Assembly (NCBI RefSeq): GCF_035581345.1 | Contig: NZ_CP141608.1 | Span: 5,362,501-5,426,500, forward strand | Reading direction: 5' to 3' | Origin: Pseudomonas sp. JQ170C | Lineage (GTDB): Bacteria; Pseudomonadota; Gammaproteobacteria; Pseudomonadales; Pseudomonadaceae | Length of the DNA: 64,000 nt | Part shown: positions 1 to 7,475 of the stretch, one piece after another | Layout: every line of letters starts with the position of its first letter | How positions within the stretch are numbered: position 1 is the stretch's first letter | Program-made: the position numbers and the translations under genes | Notes under the pieces: model-generated | What the model was told of the DNA's origin: nothing | The model's input: the letters and a program-made list of their open reading frames with translations, nothing else | The model's database searches: none

Positions 1-396
1 CACACCGCTGGCCACCTCGATACCCACATCGGCCAAACGCTTGAGCCCCTGCCCCGCCACTTGCGGATTGGGATCCTGCATGGCGGCAACCACCCGTGCC
101 ACGCCCGCCTTGACCAGCGCCTCGGCACAGGGCGGCGTGCGCCCATGGTGGCTGCAGGGTTCAAGGGTCACGTAGGCGCAGGCGCCGCGGGCCCGTTCAC
201 CGGCCTGGCGCAGGGCATGGACTTCGGCATGGGGTTCGCCGGCACGTACGTGCCAGCCTTCGCCGACGATCTGGCCGTCGCGGACAATCACGCAGCCCAC
301 GCGCGGGTTCGGGTGAGTCGAGTACAGGCCCTTGCGGGCCAGTTCCAGGGCTCGGGCCATATAGTGGGCGTCGAGTACCGCGCGTTCGCTGGACAT
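1..396 (-). CDS. ribD: RibD, riboflavin biosynthesis deaminase/reductase (5' part only)
   Basis: The gene reads leftward off the window edge, so only the first 132 codons are present (family length about 360-380). RibD is a cytosolic bifunctional enzyme: it deaminates the pyrimidine intermediate made by RibA and then reduces its ribosyl side chain. The visible part is the zinc deaminase domain, with HPNPRVG near residue 28, the PHAE motif (His56, Glu58) and PCSHHGRTPPC (Cys81, Cys90) as zinc ligands. The C-terminal reductase domain is outside the window. The start ATG at 396 lies 2 nt after the nrdR stop, so the two genes form one unit. Confidence 0.95.
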   Translation of the reverse strand, partial: MSSERAVLDAHYMARALELARKGLYSTHPNPRVGCVIVRDGQIVGEGWHVRAGEPHAEVHALRQAGERARGACAYVTLEPCSHHGRTPPCAEALVKAGVARVVAAMQDPNPQVAGQGLKRLADVGIEVASGV

Positions 397-398
397 GC

Positions 399-863
399 TC
401 ACTCTTTAGCCGGCACACGGGCCAGGCGGTCGATTTCTTCACGGAACTCGTTGAGGTCCTGGAAGCGCCGGTAAACGGAAGCAAAGCGGATATAGGCGAC
501 TTCATCGAGCTTTTGCAGCTCGGCCATGACCAGTTCGCCGACAACCAGTGACTTGATCTCGCGCTCGCCGGTAGCCCGCAGCTTGTGCTTGATATGCGCC
601 AGCGCCGCTTCCAGGCGCTCGACACTGACCGGGCGCTTTTCCAGCGCGCGCTGCATGCCGGCGCGCAGTTTCTCTTCGTCGAAGGGCTGGCGGCTGCCGT
701 CTTGCTTGATCAGCCTGGGCAGTACCAGTTCGGCGGTTTCAAAGGTGGTGAAGCGCTCACCGCAGGCCACGCATTCGCGCCGACGGCGCACTTGCTCGCC
801 CTCGGCGACCAGTCGCGAGTCGATGACCTTGGTGTCGTTGGCACCGCAGAAGGGACAGTGCAT
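399..863 (-). CDS. nrdR: NrdR, ribonucleotide reductase transcriptional repressor
   Basis: NrdR is a 154-residue repressor of nrd genes that senses ATP/dATP. It has an N-terminal zinc ribbon with ligands Cys3, Cys6, Cys31 and Cys34, followed by an ATP-cone domain from about residue 49 ([15 protein letters not shown]). The frame is open upstream to 941, but the family always begins MHCPFCG, which fixes the start at 863. It is co-transcribed with ribD, a common pairing in gammaproteobacteria. Its NrdR-box targets are not in this window. Confidence 0.97.
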   Translation of the reverse strand: MHCPFCGANDTKVIDSRLVAEGEQVRRRRECVACGERFTTFETAELVLPRLIKQDGSRQPFDEEKLRAGMQRALEKRPVSVERLEAALAHIKHKLRATGEREIKSLVVGELVMAELQKLDEVAYIRFASVYRRFQDLNEFREEIDRLARVPAKE

Positions 864-970
864 GGTGGCAGGCAACAAAAAAAGGGAGGGCCATGGTAGC
901 GCATCCCACTGGCAAGACAAACCAAAGGGGTTACCATCCACTCAGGAAATACACCGCGAAGGAATTCCAC

Positions 971-1414
971 ATGCCATTTCGAGCGCTCGTTGTGCTCAGT
1001 TGTGCCGCCTTGCTGGCGGCCTGCAGTAGCGACAAACCCCAGCCTGCCCCGGCGCCAAAAGCCCCGGTGGCCAGCAAAGCCAGGGAACTTGGCCCCTTGC
1101 CGGCCTACCAGCGCGAACTGAGCGGAACCCTGCTCAACGTTCCGGCCGGCGCCGAAGTCGAACTGGCGCTGCTGGTCATTGACGATCGCGGCCGACCACA
1201 ACGCCTGCTGGCCAATAGCACCCTGGACGGCAACGGCCTGGACCTGCCTTATCAATTGCGCTTCAACCCCGAGGCCTTTCCCGCTGGCGCCCGGGTCGAG
1301 TTGCGTGGCCGTGCCAGCAAGTCCGGGCAATTGATCCTGCACCTGCCACCGGTACGCATCTCCCAGGCCCAGAACCAGGCCACCGGTCCCCTGCGTTTTG
1401 AAAAGGCACCGTGA
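971..1414 (+). CDS. YbaY-family outer-membrane lipoprotein
   Basis: The product is a 147-residue lipoprotein. A short signal peptide ends in the lipobox LLAAC (Cys18) followed by Ser, which predicts outer-membrane sorting. A Pro/Ala-rich linker follows, then a small beta domain containing AEVELALLVIDDRG, typical of YbaY (type III secretion pilotin-like fold). The start ATG at 971 has AAGGA 8 nt upstream; longer in-frame starts would bury the signal peptide. Its TGA overlaps the ATG of the next gene by one base. The cellular role of the family is unknown. Confidence 0.85.
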   Translation: MPFRALVVLSCAALLAACSSDKPQPAPAPKAPVASKARELGPLPAYQRELSGTLLNVPAGAEVELALLVIDDRGRPQRLLANSTLDGNGLDLPYQLRFNPEAFPAGARVELRGRASKSGQLILHLPPVRISQAQNQATGPLRFEKAP

Positions 1415-2064
1415 TGGCGCCTGTTCCGCTGCAACAAGCCCTGGGTGAACTGCTCGGTGACGCCCGCCTGGTGGTCAGCGATCTGCCTGAATGCTCGCTC
1501 AAGCTTTGGCTGATCGACGCGCAGAACATGGACCGCGAGTTCAGCCCCGAAGAAACCCGACGCATCCTCCACGAGCCACCTTACTGGAGCTTTTGCTGGG
1601 CCAGCGGCCTGGCGATGGCCCGCTACCTGGCCGAGCACCCCGAGTGGGTTGCCGGCAAGCGCGTGCTGGACTTTGGCGCAGGCTCAGGCATCGCCGGCAT
1701 TGCCGCTGCACGGGCTGGCGCTCTGGAGGTAGTGGCCTGCGACCTCGACCCGCTGGCGCTGGATGCCTGCCGGGCCAACGCTGCGCTCAACGGCGTGGAG
1801 CTGAGCTACTCCAGCGATTTTTTTCAGGAAGCCGACCGCTTCGACCTGATCCTGGTGGCGGATGTGCTCTATGACCGGGCCAACCTGCCGCTGCTCGATG
1901 CATTCCTCAGCCGTGGCCGCCAGGCACTGGTGGCCGACTCACGCGTGCGGGACTTCAGCCACCCCCTGTACCAGCCGCTGGGCGTGCTTGAAGCCCTGAC
2001 CTTGCCGGACCTGGCCGAGCCCCACGAATTCCGCCGGGTCAGCCTGTACCACGCCAGTCGCTGA
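1414..2064 (+). CDS. Class I SAM-dependent methyltransferase (ETFB-lysine-methyltransferase-like)
   Basis: The product is a 216-residue Rossmann methyltransferase. It has PPYWSFCWASG (residues 55-65) ahead of motif I VLDFGAGSG (84-92), the acidic residue of motif II in ACDLDPLA, and ADVLYDR near residue 150. This layout resembles the METTL20/nicotinamide N-methyltransferase-like family, some members of which methylate lysines of electron-transfer flavoprotein; the bacterial substrate is an inference. A GTG lies 3 nt upstream, but the ATG at 1414 has AAAAGG at a better distance and makes the usual TGATG overlap with the lipoprotein gene. Confidence 0.85.
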   Translation: MAPVPLQQALGELLGDARLVVSDLPECSLKLWLIDAQNMDREFSPEETRRILHEPPYWSFCWASGLAMARYLAEHPEWVAGKRVLDFGAGSGIAGIAAARAGALEVVACDLDPLALDACRANAALNGVELSYSSDFFQEADRFDLILVADVLYDRANLPLLDAFLSRGRQALVADSRVRDFSHPLYQPLGVLEALTLPDLAEPHEFRRVSLYHASR

Positions 2065-2104
2065 GCCTTATAGTGATGCCATTCACCGATTTTCGAGAGT
2101 TGTG

Positions 2105-2977
2105 ATGAGCCAAGACACCCCCTACGTTTTCGATACCACCGCTGCCGATTTCGATCAGTTGGTGATCGCCAACTCCCACCACAAACCGGTGCTGGTGGAT
2201 TTCTGGGCCGAGTGGTGCGCGCCATGCAAGGCGCTGATGCCGTTGCTGGCACAGATCACCGAGAGCTATCAGGGCGAGCTGCTGCTGGCCAAGGTGAACT
2301 GCGACATCGAGCAAGACATCGTCGCCCGCTTCGGCATTCGCAGCCTGCCGACCGTGGTGCTGTTCAAGGATGGCCAGCCGGTTGACGGCTTTGCCGGCGC
2401 ACAACCTGAGTCGGCCATTCGCGCCCTGCTCGAACCCCATGTACAGATGCCGCCACCGGCCGCTGCCGATCCGCTGGAACAGGCTCAGGCATTTTTCACC
2501 GAAGGTCGGTTCAGCGAAGCCGAAGTCACACTCAAGACCCTGCTCGGTGAAGACAACAGCAACGCCGCCGCACTGATCCTGTATGCACGTTGCCTAGCCG
2601 AACGCGGCGAGCTGGGTGAAGCCCAGACCGTGCTCGATGCGGTCAAGAGTGATGCGCACAAGGCCGACCTGGCGGGCGCCAAGGCCCAGCTGACGTTCCT
2701 GCGTCAGGCTGCCAGCCTGCCGGAAGTCGCTGACCTGAAGGCCCGTCTGGCGCAGAACGGCGAGGATGATGAAGCGGCTTATCAGCTGTGCATCAAGCAG
2801 CTGTCGCGTCAGCAATACGAAGCGGCACTGGAAGGCTTGCTGAAGCTGTTTGGCCGTAACCGTGGCTACGAGGGCGGGTTGCCGCACAAAACGCTGCTGC
2901 AGGTGTTCGACCTGCTGGGCAATGATCATCCGCTGGTGGGAACGTACCGCCGCAAGTTGTTTGCCGCGTTGTATTGA
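2105..2977 (+). CDS. cnoX: CnoX/YbbN, thioredoxin-fold co-chaperone
   Basis: The product is a 290-residue cytosolic protein. An N-terminal thioredoxin domain (to about residue 110) carries WCAPC (Cys38, Cys41) and cis-Pro in SLPTV; a C-terminal TPR-like helical region contains TEGRFSEAE and ERGELGEAQ. CnoX holds unfolding proteins during oxidative stress and passes them to GroEL and DnaK. E. coli CnoX lacks the full CXXC, whereas this one has it, so oxidoreductase activity is plausible. ATG 2105 is preferred over the adjacent GTG at 2102. A hairpin without a T-run follows the gene. Confidence 0.93.
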   Translation: MSQDTPYVFDTTAADFDQLVIANSHHKPVLVDFWAEWCAPCKALMPLLAQITESYQGELLLAKVNCDIEQDIVARFGIRSLPTVVLFKDGQPVDGFAGAQPESAIRALLEPHVQMPPPAAADPLEQAQAFFTEGRFSEAEVTLKTLLGEDNSNAAALILYARCLAERGELGEAQTVLDAVKSDAHKADLAGAKAQLTFLRQAASLPEVADLKARLAQNGEDDEAAYQLCIKQLSRQQYEAALEGLLKLFGRNRGYEGGLPHKTLLQVFDLLGNDHPLVGTYRRKLFAALY

Positions 2978-2986
2978 TTGCTGTCG

Positions 2987-3016
2987 CCGGGCGCGCACCG
3001 ACAGGCGCGCGCCCGG
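2987..3016. terminator. GC-rich hairpin between convergent genes
   Basis: A perfect 10-bp inverted repeat (ccgggcgcgc / gcgcgcccgg) with a 10-nt loop lies between the cnoX stop and the stop of the convergent small gene. There is no T-tract, so it is at best a weak terminator or a transcript 3'-end stabiliser. Confidence 0.4.
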
Positions 3017-3025
3017 TGATGGGGC

Positions 3026-3373
3026 TCATCCCACCCAGTGATACACCGGCGCATCCGCGCCGCTTTCCACCTTCACCTCGGCACTGTGGCGCAAGCGCAC
3101 CAGCAGGCGCTTGCCCGCCGCGGTATTCCCCGCCAGCCCTTCCAGGTGTTCAAGCAACTCCGGCCCGTTCAATTGCCCTGCCTTGCGCAGCACTTCGCGC
3201 GCCGCCTGCCAGAGCGCATCGTCCGGACGAACGCTGGCTACCGTGGCGACCGCGGCCGTCGTGGCCAGCGGTGCTACCGCCGTCAGTTGGCCACTCAATT
3301 GCGCCCATTCAGACGGTTCCAGTTCCAGGGTCAGGTCCACCGGCCAGTCGCCGATATGTCCACGAATTCGCAC
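3026..3373 (-). CDS. Conserved small protein of unknown function
   Basis: I do not recognise a characterised family. The product is about 115 residues: an N-terminal beta-like part (GHIGDWPVDLTLELEPSEW), a central Ala/Thr/Val-rich stretch, then a helical region (DALWQAAREVLRKAGQL) and a C-terminal part rich in Arg/Val. There is no signal peptide or membrane segment. The frame is open further upstream, but GTG at 3373 has GAGGAA about 9 nt away and gives a compact protein. It sits between cnoX and the Zur-controlled locus and diverges from the latter, so the palindrome at 3458 could affect it too. The exact start is uncertain. Confidence 0.65.
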   Translation of the reverse strand: MRIRGHIGDWPVDLTLELEPSEWAQLSGQLTAVAPLATTAAVATVASVRPDDALWQAAREVLRKAGQLNGPELLEHLEGLAGNTAAGKRLLVRLRHSAEVKVESGADAPVYHWVG

Positions 3374-3457
3374 GGTCTTTTCCTCTGCACAGTGACAGGC
3401 TCCATGCTCCCACGCTGACGATCCGTCGCCAAGCACGCTGGCATCCGCCGAACAAGT

Positions 3458-3467
3458 TGTTATAACA
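3458..3467. promoter_or_regulatory. Zur-box-like palindrome
   Basis: The perfect palindrome TGTTATAACA sits in an AT-rich patch of the GC-rich intergenic region, 38 nt before the DUF2796 start. It matches the core of gammaproteobacterial zinc-uptake-regulator sites (GTTATA-type palindromes). The downstream proteins (His-rich, zinc-locus families) support a zinc-starvation operon. Zur binding itself is inferred. Confidence 0.75.
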
Positions 3468-3505
3468 TCACAAAATCTACCCCGTGCTCTCGTGGAGTCT
3501 TGCCC

Positions 3506-4069
3506 ATGCGTCGTCTGCTGCTTGCCTTGCCGTTCGCTGTACTGCCCCTGGCCGTTGCCCATGCTCATGAAGACCACGATCACGCCCACGGCAGCCTCGC
3601 CGCACATGAGCACGGGGTTGCCCGCCTCAATGTGGTGCTCGACGGCAAGGCGCTGGAGCTTGAGCTGGTAAGCCCGGCGATGAATCTGGTCGGCTTTGAA
3701 CACGCCGCCAGCAGCGACGCCGACAAGGCCAAGGTCGCCGCCGCACGCGCCCAGCTGGAGAAGCCTCTGGCGTTGTTTGCCCTGGCCAGGGCGGCCAACT
3801 GCAGCGAGTCTGAACAAGAGCTTCAAAGCCCGCTGTTCGGGGACAAGCCGGCAGTGGATGACGAGGGTGAAGCGCACGCGGCCGGCCACAGTGAGATCCA
3901 CGCCCATTACCAGCTCGACTGCGAGAAGCCCGACAACCTCACGGGCCTGGACCTGAGCCCGCTGTTCAAAGCCTTCCCCGCCACCCAGAAAATTCAGCTA
4001 CAACTGATCGGACCCAATGGCCAGCAGGGTGTCGAAGCGACTCCGGCCAACGCCTCGATAAAATTCTGA
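3506..4069 (+). CDS. DUF2796 His-rich periplasmic protein (ZrgA-like, zinc-associated)
   Basis: The product is 187 residues. A signal peptide ending near AHA is followed at once by a His/Asp cluster (HEDHDHAHGS, then HEHG) and a DUF2796 domain. A second metal-rich patch lies in the middle (EGEAHAAGHSEIHAHY). The family is linked to zinc uptake (ZrgA in Vibrio), so a periplasmic zinc chaperone is the likely role. ATG 3506 has GGAG at 8 nt; a TTG 6 nt upstream is less likely. It is the first gene after the Zur-like box and leads a unit with the ABC pair and the DUF3299 gene. Confidence 0.88.
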   Translation: MRRLLLALPFAVLPLAVAHAHEDHDHAHGSLAAHEHGVARLNVVLDGKALELELVSPAMNLVGFEHAASSDADKAKVAAARAQLEKPLALFALARAANCSESEQELQSPLFGDKPAVDDEGEAHAAGHSEIHAHYQLDCEKPDNLTGLDLSPLFKAFPATQKIQLQLIGPNGQQGVEATPANASIKF

Positions 4070-4088
4070 CAGCCCTTTTGCACGGACG

Positions 4089-4108
4089 CGCCCGGGGTAA
4101 CCCGGGCG
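4089..4108 (+). other. Stable hairpin directly before the ABC ATPase start
   Basis: Arms cgcccggg and cccgggcg close a GTAA loop in the 46-nt gap between the DUF2796 stop and the ATPase ATG at 4116. The hairpin ends 7 nt before the ATG and no Shine-Dalgarno sequence is visible there. It could be a partial terminator, an mRNA-stability element or a translational control. Confidence 0.5.
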
Positions 4109-4115
4109 TTCATCT

Positions 4116-4835
4116 ATGAGCCAGGCACTGATTGAACTGACCGACCTGGGCTTTGCCTGGCCGGGCCAAGCCCCTCTTCTGGATATCCCCGCACTACGCC
4201 TTGAGGCCGGTGAATCACTGTTTCTCAAAGGCCCAAGCGGTAGCGGCAAAACCACACTGCTGGGGTTGCTCGGCGGCGTGCAAAAGCCCGACCGAGGCAC
4301 TATCTGCCTGCTGGGCCAGGACTTGAGCCAATTGAAGCTGGCCGCCCGCGATCGGTTTCGGGTTGATCACACCGGCTACATTTTCCAGCAGTTCAACTTG
4401 CTGCCGTTTCTGTCGGTGCGGGAAAACGTCGAACTGCCGTGCCGCTTCTCGCGCAGCCGCGCGCAACGCGCCTGTGAACGCCACGGCAGCATCGACCAGG
4501 CCGCCGCTACCCTCCTCGCCCACCTGGGGCTCAAAGACCCTGACCTGCTTGCCCGGCGTGCCGACAGCCTGTCCATTGGCCAACAGCAACGGGTGGCTGC
4601 CGCCCGGGCACTGATCGGCCAACCGGAGCTGGTGATCGCCGACGAGCCGACCTCGGCCCTGGATGCCGACACCCGCGAAGCCTTCATTCGCCTGTTGTTC
4701 GCCGAATGCCGGGAGGCCGGCTCCAGCCTGCTGTTCGTCAGTCATGACCAGAGCCTGGCCCCGCTGTTCGATCGTCAGTTGTCACTGGCCGAACTCAACC
4801 GCGCGGCCGTTTCAGCCAACGACCTGGAGGCCTGA
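4116..4835 (+). CDS. ABC transporter ATP-binding protein (MacB/LolD type)
   Basis: The product is 239 residues and carries the full ATPase set: Walker A GPSGSGKTT (residues 39-47), Q-loop (FQQFN), signature LSIGQQQR, Walker B LVIADEP, D-loop SALD and H-loop SHD. The short form and its FtsX-like partner place it in the MacB/LolD/FtsE group, which drives mechanotransmission or lipoprotein/peptide export rather than classical import. The stop overlaps the permease ATG (TGATG). Its place in the Zur-linked locus suggests zinc-starvation expression; the transported or released substrate is unknown. Confidence 0.9.
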   Translation: MSQALIELTDLGFAWPGQAPLLDIPALRLEAGESLFLKGPSGSGKTTLLGLLGGVQKPDRGTICLLGQDLSQLKLAARDRFRVDHTGYIFQQFNLLPFLSVRENVELPCRFSRSRAQRACERHGSIDQAAATLLAHLGLKDPDLLARRADSLSIGQQQRVAAARALIGQPELVIADEPTSALDADTREAFIRLLFAECREAGSSLLFVSHDQSLAPLFDRQLSLAELNRAAVSANDLEA

Positions 4836-6100
4836 TGTACCTGCTTCGTCTTGCCCTGGCGAGCCTCGCCAACCGCCGCTTCACCGCCTTCCTGACTGCC
4901 TTCGCCATCGCCCTTTCGGTGTGCCTGTTGCTGGCCGTGGAGCGCGTGCGTACCGAAGCCCGCGCCAGCTTTGCCAGCACCATCAGCGGCACCGACCTGA
5001 TCGTTGGCGCCCGTTCGGGCTCGGTGAATCTGCTGCTGTACTCGGTGTTCCGTATCGGCAATGCCACCAACAACATTCGTTGGGACAGTTATGAGCACTA
5101 CGCCAACGACAAACGCGTGAAATGGGCCATCCCCATCTCGCTCGGCGACTCGCATCGCGGCTACCGGGTCATGGGCACCACCGCCAGTTACTTCGAGCAT
5201 TACCAGTACGGCCGCAGGCAAAACCTGCAACTGGCCCAGGGCCGAGCCTTCGCAACCGACCCCTTCGAGGTGGTTCTGGGCGCCGAAGTCGCCGATGCGC
5301 TGCACTACAAGCTCGGTGACAAACTGGTACTGGCCCACGGTGTGGCCGCCATCAGCCTGGTCAAGCACGACGACAAGCCCTTCACCGTGGTCGGTGTGCT
5401 GCAACGCACCGGCACGCCGGTAGACCGCACCCTGCACATCAGCCTGGGCGGCATGGAAGCGATCCACATCGACTGGCACAACGGCGTACCGGCCCGTGGC
5501 GCCGGCAAGATCAGCGCCGAGCAGGCGCGCAACATGGACCTTGAACCGGCGGCCATCACTGCGTTCATGCTGGGCCTGAACAACAAGATCGCCACGTTCA
5601 GCCTGCAGCGCGAGATCAACGAATATCGCAACGAGCCGCTGCTGGCGATCCTGCCCGGCGTCGCCCTGCAGGAGCTCTGGAGCCTGATGGGCACCGCCGA
5701 GCAGGCACTGTTCGTGGTCTCGCTGTTTGTGGTCCTGACCGGCCTGATCGGCATGCTCACCGCGATTCTGACCAGCCTGAACGAGCGGCGCCGGGAAATG
5801 GCCATTCTGCGTTCGGTGGGGGCCCGCCCGTGGCATATTGCCGGGCTGCTGGTGCTTGAGGCGCTGGCACTGGCGGTAGCCGGCATCGCCGCCGGCCTGG
5901 GCCTGTTGTACCTGGGGATTGCCCTGGCCCAGGGCTATGTACAAGCCAACTACGGGCTGTTCCTGCCCCTGGCCTGGCCCAGCGCGCACGAATGGAGCCT
6001 GCTGGGGGTTATTCTGGGCGCCGCGCTCCTGATGGGCAGCGTGCCGGCCTGGCGTGCCTACCGGCAATCCTTGGCCGATGGCCTGTCCATTCACCTGTGA
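4835..6100 (+). CDS. ABC transporter permease (FtsX/MacB family)
   Basis: The product is 421 residues. A first membrane helix (about 10-30) is followed by a large periplasmic domain (about 35-280) and three C-terminal helices (about 283-310, 330-362, 385-405). ERRREMAILRSVGARP, just after the second helix, is the hallmark of the FtsX domain coupling helix. It forms a complex with the ATPase encoded immediately upstream (one-base overlap). The topology fits a mechanotransmission transporter acting on a periplasmic partner, possibly the DUF2796 or DUF3299 product. That pairing is an inference from gene order. Confidence 0.9.
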   Translation: MYLLRLALASLANRRFTAFLTAFAIALSVCLLLAVERVRTEARASFASTISGTDLIVGARSGSVNLLLYSVFRIGNATNNIRWDSYEHYANDKRVKWAIPISLGDSHRGYRVMGTTASYFEHYQYGRRQNLQLAQGRAFATDPFEVVLGAEVADALHYKLGDKLVLAHGVAAISLVKHDDKPFTVVGVLQRTGTPVDRTLHISLGGMEAIHIDWHNGVPARGAGKISAEQARNMDLEPAAITAFMLGLNNKIATFSLQREINEYRNEPLLAILPGVALQELWSLMGTAEQALFVVSLFVVLTGLIGMLTAILTSLNERRREMAILRSVGARPWHIAGLLVLEALALAVAGIAAGLGLLYLGIALAQGYVQANYGLFLPLAWPSAHEWSLLGVILGAALLMGSVPAWRAYRQSLADGLSIHL

Positions 6101-6108
6101 GACTCACG

Positions 6109-6624
6109 ATGCCACGCTTACTGCTCTCCCTGTTGCTGCTGGTCACCACGCCCTTGTGGGCCAAAGAGCCACGCACTCTGGAATGGTCGCAACTGATTCC
6201 AACCGGTGCGCCGATGATCCAGCCGCAGATGGCGCCCCTGCACGACCTTTCACAGTTGAGCGATGCCCTGGCAGCCGAATCCGCGCCGCCCGCCCACCAG
6301 CAATCGCCGAACGCCCCGGTGGTCAAGGCCCTGGACGGGGAGCAGGTGAAGCTGCCGGGCTATATCGTGCCGCTGGAAGTCAGCGAAGAGGGGCGCACTA
6401 CCGAGTTCTTGCTGGTGCCCTACTACGGCGCCTGCATCCATGTGCCGCCGCCTCCGTCGAACCAGATTGTGCATATCGTCAGCGAGATGGGTGTCAGGGT
6501 AGAGGACCTGTATCAACCCTACTGGATCGAAGGGCGGATGCAGGTGAAGAACATCAGCAGCGAGCTGGCAGACGCCGGCTACCAGATGGACGCCGAGAAA
6601 ATCTACGCGTATGAACTAGAATAA
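6109..6624 (+). CDS. DUF3299 secreted protein of the zinc locus
   Basis: The product is 171 residues with an N-terminal signal peptide (MPRLLLSLLLLVTTPLWA) and a DUF3299 domain. The domain includes KLPGYIVPLE and YYGACIHVPPPPSNQ, the family's conserved Cys/His/Pro stretch. It has no assigned biochemical function; the Cys-His motif could bind metal. It starts 8 nt after the permease stop and closes the Zur-linked unit. From memory, the homologous P. aeruginosa genes PA4063-PA4066 respond to zinc limitation. ATG 6109 is fixed by the signal peptide. Confidence 0.87.
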   Translation: MPRLLLSLLLLVTTPLWAKEPRTLEWSQLIPTGAPMIQPQMAPLHDLSQLSDALAAESAPPAHQQSPNAPVVKALDGEQVKLPGYIVPLEVSEEGRTTEFLLVPYYGACIHVPPPPSNQIVHIVSEMGVRVEDLYQPYWIEGRMQVKNISSELADAGYQMDAEKIYAYELE

Positions 6625-6654
6625 ATGCCCCGCAGCACGGCGTAGACGCTTTCA

Positions 6655-6668
6655 TTGAGCTACGTCAA
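6655..6668. promoter_or_regulatory. ANR/FNR box upstream of oprG
   Basis: TTGAGCTACGTCAA fits the TTGA-N6-TCAA consensus of the oxygen sensor ANR/FNR. It lies 65 nt before the oprG start, a distance suited to activation. OmpW/OprG genes are known FNR/ANR targets in enterobacteria and P. aeruginosa, which agrees with this reading. Confidence 0.7.
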
Positions 6669-6733
6669 ATCGCCATGCCTGCGGATCTTTACCATTGGAC
6701 GCATTCAATTCTAAACGTCCTTTGGGAGCTTCC

Positions 6734-7417
6734 ATGAACAAGTCCTTGCTCAGCGCCTCGCTTATTGCCCTGGCGCTCGTAGCCCCTGTTGCCCACGCCC
6801 ACCAGGCTGGCGACTTCATCCTGCGTGCCGGCGCCATCACCACCGCTCCCAACGAGAACAGCGGTGATATCAAGCTCGACGGCACCAAGATGTCCGGCAC
6901 CAAGGCAACTCTGGACAGCGATACCCAACTGGGCCTGGCATTCGCCTACATGCTGACCGACCACATCGGTCTTGAGCTGCTGGCCGCCACCCCGTTCCAG
7001 CACACTGTTGGCGTCAAGGGCCTGGGCGCAGGCCTGGACGGCAAGCTTGGCGACATCAAGCAACTGCCACCGACCCTGTCGCTTCAGTACTACCCGCTGG
7101 AACCTACCTCGAAGTTCCAGCCGTACGCCGGTATCGGTCTGAACTACACCATGTTCTTTGACGAAGACCTGAGCAGCAACCGCAAGGCCCAGGGCTTCAG
7201 CAACATGAAGCTCAAGGACTCGGTTGGCCTGGCCGGTCAGTTGGGGATGGACTACATGATCACCGACAACATCCTGGTCAACGCTGCGGTCTGGTACATC
7301 GACATCGACACCAAGGCCACCATCGACGGCCCGAGCGCCCTGGGTGTAGGCAAGACCAAGGTCGACGTGGATGTCGATCCATGGGTCTACATGGTGGGTG
7401 TGGGTTACAAGTTCTAA
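6734..7417 (+). CDS. oprG: OprG, OmpW-family outer membrane protein
   Basis: The product is 227 residues: a signal peptide ending at AHAHQAG, then a predicted eight-stranded OmpW beta barrel with the conserved PPTLSLQYYP and FQPYAGIGLNYT motifs. It ends WVYMVGVGYKF, with the terminal Phe needed for BAM-mediated assembly. OmpW/OprG passes small hydrophobic molecules sideways into the outer membrane. ATG 6734 has GGGAG 5-6 nt upstream. It is a single gene with an ANR box before it and a palindromic hairpin after it. Confidence 0.95.
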   Translation: MNKSLLSASLIALALVAPVAHAHQAGDFILRAGAITTAPNENSGDIKLDGTKMSGTKATLDSDTQLGLAFAYMLTDHIGLELLAATPFQHTVGVKGLGAGLDGKLGDIKQLPPTLSLQYYPLEPTSKFQPYAGIGLNYTMFFDEDLSSNRKAQGFSNMKLKDSVGLAGQLGMDYMITDNILVNAAVWYIDIDTKATIDGPSALGVGKTKVDVDVDPWVYMVGVGYKF

Positions 7418-7435
7418 GTCGGCTTCAATGTAAAT

Positions 7436-7469
7436 CGCGGGGCAAGTCGAGGCGTCGACTTGCCCCGCG
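7436..7469. repeat. Extragenic palindrome (REP-like), probable bidirectional terminator
   Basis: A perfect 15-bp inverted repeat (cgcggggcaagtcga) closes a 4-nt loop between oprG and the convergent epimerase gene. It shares the core GCGGGGCAAG with the palindromes at 15793 and 27120. There is no T-run, so REP-like is the better label, though it may end transcription from both sides. Confidence 0.7.
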
Positions 7470-7475
7470 CTGCAT

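Noticed and set aside
4775..6094. A 439-codon minus-strand frame antisense to the ABC permease
   Set aside because: The plus strand shows a clear FtsX-family protein with coupled start; the antisense product is Gln/Gly/Arg-rich without membrane or catalytic features.
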